Assembly (NCBI GenBank): GCA_903876875.1 | Contig: CAIRBT010000100.1 | Location: forward strand, 1-41,383 | Length of the DNA stretch: 41,383 nt | Origin: an uncultured Geobacteraceae bacterium | GTDB lineage: Bacteria; Desulfobacterota; Desulfuromonadia; Geobacterales; Pseudopelobacteraceae | Direction of reading: 5' to 3' | Shown: piece by piece, positions 24,179-31,694 of the stretch | Layout: each line of letters begins with the position of its first letter | How positions within the stretch are numbered: the first letter of the stretch is position 1 | The notes under the pieces: model-generated | What the model was told of the DNA's origin: nothing | Databases searched by the model: none | The model's input: only the letters and a program-made list of their open reading frames with translations | Translations under genes and position numbers: made by a program

Positions 24179-26545
24179 ATGTCAACCATACAGAACTTTG
24201 AAGAAAAATCCCATAAGCTCAGGGAACAGGCCGAAGAAAGACTGGCCTTGCCGGATAATAACGTTGTTTCTCCGTTTGCAAGTTTTACCGAGCGACGCCA
24301 ATTACATGAACTCCAGGTTCAGCAGATAGAACTGGAAATGCAAAATGGCCAACTTCTCGAAACCCTTCAGGTAAATGAAGAACTATTAGCTCAGTACAAA
24401 TCACTTTATACGTTTAATAGCCCGGAAATGCTCAATCTCATTATCGATGCCATGCAGGATCTTATCCTCTGGAAGGACTTGTCCGGGGTTTATAAAGGGT
24501 GCAATCTGGCTTTTGCTGAAGTGGGTTGCGGTTCAGTTCGTGAAGAGGTCATCGGTAAGACCGATGGTCATTTTATTGCCAATTCCGCGTTGCTTGACTC
24601 ATATCTAAAGGAAGATGCTGAGGTCATTGCTTCGGGAGTGGGTACCAGGTCGGAAAATTGGTTTACCCTGCCCAGTGGAGCACGTCGCTGCTTTGACACG
24701 CTCAAAAAACCGCTCCTCTCTCATACCTCAGAAATCATAGGAATATTGGTGGTGGCTCGCGATATTACCGAACCACGGTTATTGCGTGACAAGGTCATCA
24801 ATAGTAACTCAAAGTATAAGTCCCTTTTTCATAACATGTCAGAGGGGTTTGCCCTCCATGAAGTTGTTTATGACGAGATGGCGAATGTTTGTGACTTTCG
24901 CTTTATGGAGGTAAATTCTGCTTTTGAAAGGATCACCGGCCTCAAAAACTCAGAAATCATCGGGAAAAAACTTTCCGAATTGCCACTCATTGATGATCTA
25001 CAGATAACAGCCGTGTACAATCGTTTGGTACTTTCGGGTGATCCGGAACGCTTTACCCGTTATTCCAGCATTAACAAACGACACTATTTTATCTATGCGT
25101 TTTCACCCGGTCCTGACCGTTTTGCCATGCTCTTTCATGATAAGACAGATCGGATTATCGCCGAGGAAGCGCTGCAGGTCAGCCAATTACGCATGAAAGA
25201 GGCGCAACGCATTGCAAAACTCGGTAATTGGGAGTTTAACCACGAAACGGGCAGTACCATCTGTTCCGATGAAATATACCGGATACTGGAATTGAACCCC
25301 GTGTATCCCATTACCCTTGACAACCTGCTCCCACTTATTCATCCCGATGATCGTGAGAAATATGAACAGATCCGCCAGGAACCAAAACCTGACGCTCAGC
25401 CACATAGCCTGTCATTACGTTTATTGTTGCCAAGTGGTGACGTTAAATATCTGCATATTCATTGGGAAACTGACTTCGACCAGAGTGGCAACCGCCGAAA
25501 ATCTGCGGGTACCATGCAAGATATCACCGATCGGACGGTGTTGCGGAAAGAGCTGGAATATTATAAAAAGCAGGAGCTCGAAGGGCATTCTTTTCAAAAT
25601 ATTTTGACGGTCAATTCGGAGATGAAAAATGTTCTTAATCTTGCGGCCATCGTTGTTAAGTCCCCCCTAACTACCGTCTTTATTAATGGTGAAAGCGGCT
25701 GTGGTAAGGGGCTTCTTGCGAAAGCTATCCATTCGGCAAACAAAAATGTCACCGGTCGCTTCGTTACCGTCAACTGCGCCGCAATCCCTGATAATTTGTT
25801 GGAGAGTGAGCTGTTTGGACACAAACGGGGGGCTTTTACCGGTGCGGAGAGTGACCGTGAGGGCAAGTTTCATTGGGCACGGGGCGGGACGATCTTTCTG
25901 GACGAAATCGGAGATATGTCTTTTACCTTACAGGCAAAACTCCTGAGGATACTTGAAGATCGTACCTTTGAAAAGGTCGGCTCGGATCGCTCTGAGAAAG
26001 TGGATTGTCGAATCATCGTTGCAACCAACCGGAATCTGAATGAAATGGTCTTGGAGGGAAAATTCCGTGAGGATCTTTTTCACCGGATAACTGTTTTCCC
26101 GCTCACTATTCCACCGTTACGAAACCGCATGGAGGATCTACCGGCACTGTGTGATTATATGCTTAAAACTATTGGTACACAGCTGGGACGAAAAAAAGTC
26201 GGTATCACAGGCAGGGCGATGCAGCTGTTACTCGCATACCATTGGCCTGGCAATGTCCGGGAGCTGCGTAACTGCCTTGAAAGAGCGTTGCTTATCTCTG
26301 GCGACGATGAAATTGATACGCAACAAATCGTTTTAAATAATGGAACTGTCTCACCGGAAACAGTGCAATCGGTATCTTCCGGCACAACTCACTATAACCT
26401 CTGCGTATCAACCGATGACCTCAGTCTGAAAGCTCTTGATGAGCAGATTATTGCCATCACTCTGGATCGCTGTGAGGGGAATAAAACCATGGCCGCAAAA
26501 ATCCTCAAAATAGGCCGCTCAGCCTTTTACTACGCCTCCAAGTAA
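24179..26545 (+). CDS. PAS-sensing sigma-54-dependent transcriptional activator
   Basis: A 788-residue enhancer-binding protein without a receiver. An N-terminal helical segment (about residues 35-75, LHELQVQQIELEMQNGQLL) of the type seen in many PAS kinases leads into three PAS domains (about 80-205, 210-335, 340-455). The AAA+ domain (about 470-700) has Walker A GESGCGKG (about 503), the sigma-54 contact loop GAFTGA (about 551-556) and Walker B-like DEIGD (about 574). A Fis-type helix-turn-helix closes the protein (AAKILKIGRSAFYY, about 770-785). It would respond to a small-molecule or redox signal and open sigma-54 promoters. Likely targets include the promoter at 26684-26699 just downstream and its own gene. 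Confidence 0.9.
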   Translation: MSTIQNFEEKSHKLREQAEERLALPDNNVVSPFASFTERRQLHELQVQQIELEMQNGQLLETLQVNEELLAQYKSLYTFNSPEMLNLIIDAMQDLILWKDLSGVYKGCNLAFAEVGCGSVREEVIGKTDGHFIANSALLDSYLKEDAEVIASGVGTRSENWFTLPSGARRCFDTLKKPLLSHTSEIIGILVVARDITEPRLLRDKVINSNSKYKSLFHNMSEGFALHEVVYDEMANVCDFRFMEVNSAFERITGLKNSEIIGKKLSELPLIDDLQITAVYNRLVLSGDPERFTRYSSINKRHYFIYAFSPGPDRFAMLFHDKTDRIIAEEALQVSQLRMKEAQRIAKLGNWEFNHETGSTICSDEIYRILELNPVYPITLDNLLPLIHPDDREKYEQIRQEPKPDAQPHSLSLRLLLPSGDVKYLHIHWETDFDQSGNRRKSAGTMQDITDRTVLRKELEYYKKQELEGHSFQNILTVNSEMKNVLNLAAIVVKSPLTTVFINGESGCGKGLLAKAIHSANKNVTGRFVTVNCAAIPDNLLESELFGHKRGAFTGAESDREGKFHWARGGTIFLDEIGDMSFTLQAKLLRILEDRTFEKVGSDRSEKVDCRIIVATNRNLNEMVLEGKFREDLFHRITVFPLTIPPLRNRMEDLPALCDYMLKTIGTQLGRKKVGITGRAMQLLLAYHWPGNVRELRNCLERALLISGDDEIDTQQIVLNNGTVSPETVQSVSSGTTHYNLCVSTDDLSLKALDEQIIAITLDRCEGNKTMAAKILKIGRSAFYYASK

Positions 26546-26572
26546 GTCACCGCCAGTCATCCCACTCTAAGC

Positions 26573-26619
26573 GTGTTGTTTTAGTACTTCTGGGGGGATG
26601 CATCGTCCTAAAACAACAC
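26573..26619. repeat. 12-bp perfect inverted repeat, possible activator binding site
   Basis: GTGTTGTTTTAG (26573-26584) and CTAAAACAACAC (26608-26619) are exact complements separated by 23 nt. There is no T-tract, so it is not a standard terminator. Its centre is near -114 relative to the predicted sigma-54 start site, a usual distance for an upstream activator sequence. Confidence 0.55.
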
Positions 26620-26683
26620 ACCACCTCCCTATAAAAATCAGTAAATACCATAAATATAAGCTAGATATGGTTTTAATGAGAAT

Positions 26684-26699
26684 TGGCACGTAATGTGCT
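26684..26699 (+). promoter_or_regulatory. Sigma-54 (RpoN) promoter for the RsbR-like gene
   Basis: TGGCACG-TAAT-GTGCT matches the -24/-12 consensus TGGCACG-N4-TTGCT at all but one position, with correct spacing of GG (26685-26686) and GC (26697-26698). Transcription would start near 26710, about 105 nt before the ATG. It directly follows the gene for a sigma-54 activator. Confidence 0.75.
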
Positions 26700-26815
26700 G
26701 TAATAAGTAAATGCGTGAGATAAAGCGGGATGCTCCGTTTTGTTTTAACACAGGCTTGTCTATTCAGATATTCCCTCAGCAGATATATATTACTCAATCG
26801 GAGGTTTCACACCGC

Positions 26816-27685
26816 ATGTCAACAAAGGCTTTTAGCACACTACTGTCATCTTTACTGGAACAAAACAGAAAAGTTTTGAATGATGACTGGACAAGTCATA
26901 TCATGGAAACCATGGGTTCAAAATATCCCGGTATCTTAAGCCGTGATGTCATTCAACAGCATGCAAACTTATATATAACCGAACTGTCAGCGTATTTTAA
27001 AGAGTGGAATGAAGATATGTCCTCTCTTCAGGCTGGTAGCAGGCTGGGGGATATGGTCTGTGCGTTGAGTGCTGACCACGCAAAGCGTGGTATTAAACCT
27101 ATGGATACGGCTCTGTACATAGTTGCGGTGAAACGCACTATCACCAAACAGTTGACGATCTCCCTTGCCGATTCACCGGAGCATAGTATTGGTTGCAGTA
27201 ATGTACTCGGCCTGCTGCTCGATCAACTGACCCTTTTGTCCTTTGATTCCTACACCTCTGCCCGGGAAAAAGTCATTTCCCAACAGAGTCAATCTCTCCT
27301 TGAACTCTCCACTCCGGTCATTCTGCTCTGGAATAACGTTCTGCTCTTACCGTTAGTGGGTGTCATTGACACCATCCGTGCCCGCCAATTTACGGAACGT
27401 ATGCTGGAAGCCATAACCCGGTACGAGGGGGTTGTCACTATTATTGATGTGACCGGCGTTCCTGTTTTTGATACCGGTGTTGCCCGCCATATCATGAAAG
27501 CGGTTGATGCGGCACAATTACTCGGCTCCAAAATCGTCATGACCGGCATCAGTCCAGAGGGAGCCCAGACCCTGACTAAACTCAACATCAGCTTTTCCAA
27601 TGTTATCAGCCGTGTTTCACTGCGTGCCGGTGTGGCAGAAGCACTTAAAATGGTTGGTCGTCGTATTGAGACCATTAGTTATTGA
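26816..27685 (+). CDS. RsbR-like stressosome protein (RsbRD + STAS)
   Basis: A 289-residue protein. The N-terminal part (about 1-150) is an all-helical RsbRD-type sensor domain (LLEQNRKVLNDDWTSHI). The C-terminal STAS domain (about 165-285) closely follows RsbR: Thr186 (VGVIDTIRA) and Thr220 (VFDTGVARHI) are spaced 34 residues apart, as are the phospho-acceptors Thr171 and Thr205 of B. subtilis RsbRA, and both lie 69 residues or so from matching C-terminal ends. ATG 26816 has a GGAGG site 11-12 nt upstream; an in-frame upstream start at 26711 would begin at the predicted transcription start and is rejected. No rsbS or rsbT gene is adjacent. It is followed by a kinase with an RsbU-type N-terminus. 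Confidence 0.85.
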   Translation: MSTKAFSTLLSSLLEQNRKVLNDDWTSHIMETMGSKYPGILSRDVIQQHANLYITELSAYFKEWNEDMSSLQAGSRLGDMVCALSADHAKRGIKPMDTALYIVAVKRTITKQLTISLADSPEHSIGCSNVLGLLLDQLTLLSFDSYTSAREKVISQQSQSLLELSTPVILLWNNVLLLPLVGVIDTIRARQFTERMLEAITRYEGVVTIIDVTGVPVFDTGVARHIMKAVDAAQLLGSKIVMTGISPEGAQTLTKLNISFSNVISRVSLRAGVAEALKMVGRRIETISY

Positions 27686-27769
27686 TAGTCAGCCGAATAA
27701 ACAGACTATTATTATTGCTCGTAAATGGCATGAAACGTCTGAGCTTTCTAAGAAACTCTGGTGAGTAAG

Positions 27770-28870
27770 ATGAACACTACTGAAGAATCTTATGGCAAGC
27801 TCTTGCAACAGGTCGTTTTTGCACCTGACGCCGATACCCGTGAGGTGTATTTATCGGAGGCCTTTGAACTGGGCAGAAGTTCGCTGATGGAGGAAACCAG
27901 GCCACCCGATGAACTGGTTGCAATCCATCACAATGCCATTCTTCGCTTGGCAAAAGCACACCCTGACATGAAGCTGTCTGACATAGCGGAACTCTTGACA
28001 CTGCCGCTTATTGAGGTTTCGATGTCCTATGGCATGTCGTTTCGTGAACATCTTGAGGAAAAGTATCAGACACTCCTGGAGAAGCGTTTACAGGAATCTC
28101 ACAAACTGGAGGCCGTAGGGACACTGGCTGCCGGTATCGCCCATGAGTTCAATAACCTGCTCTGCAGCATGATTGGCTTCTCGGAATTGGCTTTTGAGGA
28201 ACTTGTCGATGGTGTACCGGCAAAGGACTCGGTACAGCAGGTACTTATCGCCGGTCTTCAGGCTCGTGATTTGGTCGCCAGGATGTTGCAGTTGGCACGC
28301 AAAGATAGTGCTTTGCCAATGGAGTCACTCGACATGGTGCCGGAAATTCAAAGTGCCATTGAGCTTGTTGAGATACGGGAAAAGCTCTTTGATATCAGTT
28401 TCCGTCCCGGAATAAGCCAGGCGTTTATTACTGCACGACCAGGGCAAATTCAGCAAATTATCATGAATCTCTGTATAAATGCTGCTGATGCGATGGAACA
28501 TCGCGGTGCAATGGTGATTACTCTGGAAAGTACTACTGCCGAGGAATGTCAGATTGAAATGGGCAATTCGGCATTCTGTCTCACGGTTTCCGATCAGGGA
28601 ACAGGAATTTCACCGGAAGTACAGGAACAGATTTTTAACCCTTTCTTCACGACGAAGGAGCCGTGAAAAGGCACCGGACTTGGCCTGTCAGTCGTCTACG
28701 GGATCGTTTCCGAAATGGGGGGGCATATCACGATTGAAAGCAGGACAAGCGGCGACCGGCATGGTACGGATTTCAGAATAATTCTTCCGACTATTGATGA
28801 TGAAATAATGGCAAAGAGTTGCCAAGGCCACTGCCCGCTCTTGAAGAAAAGCACGGTTATTGGCACGTGA
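27770..28870 (+). pseudogene. RsbU_N-domain histidine kinase broken by in-frame TGA
   Basis: The first 298 codons read as an RsbU_N-like domain (about residues 5-95, with LGRSSLMEETRPPDELVAIHH and MSYGMSFREHL), then a HisKA region with His125 (GIAHEFNN), an N-box (MNLCINAADAME) and a G1-box (DQGTGIS), up to FNPFFTTKEP. A TGA at 28664-28666 then stops translation. The same frame continues with KGTGLGLSVVYGIVSEMGG and the rest of the ATPase domain to a TGA at 28868-28870, 17 nt before the next gene. The stop replaces the conserved glycine of the GKGTGLGL box; a single G-to-T change in GGA explains it. The truncated product would lack the ATP-lid and should be inactive. ATG 27770 is preferred to GTG 27761. 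Confidence 0.85.
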
Positions 28871-28887
28871 ACGTGGGGGGAATAACG

Positions 28888-31308
28888 ATGAATACCGACA
28901 TAATAGATAGTAAATATTTGAAAACATTAACTATACTCTACGTGGAGGATGAAGAAGATATATTCAATCTCATGGTTCCCCTATTATCTCGTTACTGTGC
29001 AATGCTGTTGACTGCGCGCAACGGTGCGGAAGGCATGGACATCTTTACCTCGCAGCTGCCGGATATTGTCATTACCGACATCCATATGCCGATAATGGAT
29101 GGTCTTGCCATGGCTGAGCAGATACGGGTTCTGGATCGGTCGGTGCCTATTGTCGCAGTGACCGCCTTTGAACGGGTGGATTACCTGAAACGGGCCATTG
29201 ACGCCAACATTGATAGATATGTCATGAAGCCGGTTAGTATTAAACTGCTTTTTGAGTCCTTAATAGCCTGTAGCCATCGCTTGAGAGTTGAACGGCACCT
29301 GCAAGAAAGTGAAGAGCGTTTCAGACAATTTTTCGAATGCTCTGCCGATGCCAATATCATGATATGCGATTGCGTCATTATCGGTTGTAACAGAGCCGCT
29401 GAGCAGTTATTCCGCATCGAGAGAGATAAGCTCGTGGGGCAGCATTCAAAGCAGTTCTCACCGCACCTGCAACCGGGAGGCCGTTTGTCCGCTGAGGCTC
29501 TTGCAGAAAAAGTCATGGAGGTGGTGAAAGAAGGTTACAGCTCGTTTGAGTGGATAATTCAGCGTCCCGATGGCAGCCAATTGTGGGTTGATATCTCCTT
29601 AAGCACCGTCGTTCAGCATGGCAAGCAGGTAACTATCGGTAGCTTACGTGATATCTCGGCACGCAAAGAGGCCGAGGCCACATTGCACTCCATAACGGAA
29701 TCTGCTTCAGATGCCATTATCATTATTGATTCACGGGAGCAGATAGCGTTCTGGAATCCTGCAGCCACAGCACTTTTCGGGTATAGCGCACCGGAAGTTG
29801 TTGGTAAAAAATTCAGTGAGTTACTAGAGCCGCACTGCGTATCGTCTCTCTACCAACCACTGCTCAACCAATTCCTCACCAATGACTCCGCTACTCCACA
29901 AAAGAGAACCTGTGAACTACGAGCGTTACCCAAAAGCGGTCAGGAAATCACCATTGAATTATCGATGGCTGTTCATCGCTATGGCTTTGAATGGCATGTC
30001 ATCGGCATAATTCGTGACATTAGTGCCTGTAAAAAGCTGGAAGATCAGCTTCATACTAGTCATGCCCTCCTGACGACGTTGAGCCAACAGATTCCCGGCA
30101 TGATCTATCAATATCGTATTTTACCGGACGGAAGCTCCTATTTTCCCTACGTCAGTGATTCCATCAGAGAAATTTATGAAATGACGCCGGAAGAGGCACA
30201 AAAGGATGCTTCAAAGGTTTTCACTCTCTTACACCGGGACGATTACAGCGGCGTTGTTGCCTCTATTGCTGAATCTGCACGCACCCTGCGCCCCTGGTCT
30301 TCAGAATATAGAGTTATCCACGCAAAGGGAACGGTACGCTGGCTGTATGGTACGGCACGTCCAGAACAACTAGCGGATGGTAGTATTCAGTGGCATGGCT
30401 TTATCAGTGACATTACTGATATCAAAGAAATGGAGATTCAGCTCTATCAAACCACTGAAGCTGCTATTGCCCTTGACGGTATGTCGGCACTTATTTGCGT
30501 TATTGATGAATTGGGTACCATAACCAGAACCAACAAATCGTGGGATCGCTTTTCGGTTACCAGTAAGCGGGGAAAAGAGCTGTTCGGAGTCGGCTCCAAT
30601 TTATTTATCGCCTGTCAAGCTATCACCGATATGCAGTGCCATCCCAATGATGATGTTATATCACGTATCAAGTCTGTGTTTGACGGTACGTTGCCAGAAA
30701 TATCCATGGATTTTTGTTGTCCCTTCAGTGAGGGTGAATGCTGGTTTACCCGCAAGGTAAATGCCTTTACCGCAGCTGGAAAAAAATATGCCGTCATAGT
30801 GGATGTTGACATTTCCTGGCGAAAAACAGCTGAAGGCAATCTGCAAAAACTTACCCGTGCCGTTGATCAAAGTCCGGTTGCCATAATGATTACTAATCAG
30901 GATGGCACCATTGAATATGTGAACCGCTATTATTCAAAAATCAGTGGCTACCGTACGGACGAAATTATCGGTCAACTCCCCAGTATTCTCAAGTCGGGAC
31001 AGAATGCGCCTGAAACATACCGGGAACTCTGGGCAACTATCCGAAATGGGCAGGTGTGGAGTGGTGAACTTGTTAACAGGTGCAAGGATGGCAGCCACTT
31101 TATTGAAAAAGCGACTATTTCGGCAATCTATGATAATCGGGGTGTCATTACCCACTTTTTAGCGGTGAAAGAGGATGTTACGGAGCAGAAACGGCTGAAG
31201 GTAGCACTGGTTCAAGCGAAAAAGCATGCAGTGACGAGTATGCAGATCGTTAAAAAGCAACTCATACTCCAGAACAATACTGGGCGTAGAATAACGAAGG
31301 AGCTGTGA
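28888..31308 (+). CDS. Receiver-multi-PAS sensor protein without a kinase domain
   Basis: An 806-residue protein: receiver (about 1-125, phospho-acceptor Asp64) followed by five PAS-type domains (about 130-245, 250-375, 385-510, 515-640, 645-770) and a short charged tail. No HisKA, HATPase, GGDEF or DNA-binding domain is present. Its paralog at 34144 continues past the equivalent last PAS into HisKA, so this gene may have lost its kinase part. The tail (VALVQAKKHAVTSMQ) aligns with the pre-HisKA linker of the paralog (AQLLQAKELAEAASR), and then diverges. ATG 28888, after GGGGGGA, is chosen because it matches the start of the paralog. A single-receiver gene follows after 1 nt. Confidence 0.88.
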   Translation: MNTDIIDSKYLKTLTILYVEDEEDIFNLMVPLLSRYCAMLLTARNGAEGMDIFTSQLPDIVITDIHMPIMDGLAMAEQIRVLDRSVPIVAVTAFERVDYLKRAIDANIDRYVMKPVSIKLLFESLIACSHRLRVERHLQESEERFRQFFECSADANIMICDCVIIGCNRAAEQLFRIERDKLVGQHSKQFSPHLQPGGRLSAEALAEKVMEVVKEGYSSFEWIIQRPDGSQLWVDISLSTVVQHGKQVTIGSLRDISARKEAEATLHSITESASDAIIIIDSREQIAFWNPAATALFGYSAPEVVGKKFSELLEPHCVSSLYQPLLNQFLTNDSATPQKRTCELRALPKSGQEITIELSMAVHRYGFEWHVIGIIRDISACKKLEDQLHTSHALLTTLSQQIPGMIYQYRILPDGSSYFPYVSDSIREIYEMTPEEAQKDASKVFTLLHRDDYSGVVASIAESARTLRPWSSEYRVIHAKGTVRWLYGTARPEQLADGSIQWHGFISDITDIKEMEIQLYQTTEAAIALDGMSALICVIDELGTITRTNKSWDRFSVTSKRGKELFGVGSNLFIACQAITDMQCHPNDDVISRIKSVFDGTLPEISMDFCCPFSEGECWFTRKVNAFTAAGKKYAVIVDVDISWRKTAEGNLQKLTRAVDQSPVAIMITNQDGTIEYVNRYYSKISGYRTDEIIGQLPSILKSGQNAPETYRELWATIRNGQVWSGELVNRCKDGSHFIEKATISAIYDNRGVITHFLAVKEDVTEQKRLKVALVQAKKHAVTSMQIVKKQLILQNNTGRRITKEL

Positions 31309-31309
31309 T

Positions 31310-31681
31310 ATGGCACATATACTGGTAGTTGATGATGATGAGCAAATCCGTATGATGGTAACTAAGATGTTGGAGCGTGATGGGCATAAGATCACGATTG
31401 CTGAAGACGGACACGTCGGGTTACGGCTGTTTCAAGCGGAACCACCCGATCTGGTTATTGCCGACATCATTATGCCGACCCTTGAAGGGATTGAGATGAT
31501 TAAAACCATGAAACAGCTCCGCAGTGATATTCCAATTGTTGCTGTTTCGGGCGGTGCTCGTCACATCTTCTTTGAGGACACCCTCTGTCTTGCCCAACAG
31601 GCCGGGGCTGTCGCAACACTTTCAAAGCCTTTTACCCGGGTAGAGCTGACGGCAGCTCTGCTTACGGCACTCTCTGATTAA
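31310..31681 (+). CDS. Single-domain response regulator 1
   Basis: A 123-residue receiver with no output domain. Acidic pocket at residues 8-10 (DDD), phospho-acceptor Asp52 (VIADIIMP), switch Ser (AVSGG) and conserved Lys in LSKPF. It begins 1 nt after the stop of the receiver-PAS gene, so the two are translationally linked. It is a close paralog of the receiver at 33750 (shared MKQL, IPIVA-SGG-RH, KPFTR-EL features). It may act as a phosphate shuttle or sink in the local relay. Confidence 0.92.
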   Translation: MAHILVVDDDEQIRMMVTKMLERDGHKITIAEDGHVGLRLFQAEPPDLVIADIIMPTLEGIEMIKTMKQLRSDIPIVAVSGGARHIFFEDTLCLAQQAGAVATLSKPFTRVELTAALLTALSD

Positions 31682-31694
31682 GAAGGAAGATCCC

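Larger units (their letters stand above)
26546..26815. other. Regulatory region upstream of the RsbR-like gene
   Basis: 270 bases without a gene, holding a perfect 12-bp inverted repeat and a near-consensus sigma-54 promoter, both listed separately. No sigma-70 promoter of comparable quality was seen. Confidence 0.65.

Noticed and set aside
28664..28666. TGA as a selenocysteine codon in the histidine kinase
   Set aside because: The site is a conserved glycine in the G2 box, not a redox cysteine, and no clear SECIS-like hairpin follows the TGA. A nonsense mutation is simpler.
28860..28876. Sigma-54 promoter before the REC-PAS gene (TGGCACG at 28861)
   Set aside because: The -24 half is good, but the -12 GC is absent at the required distance.
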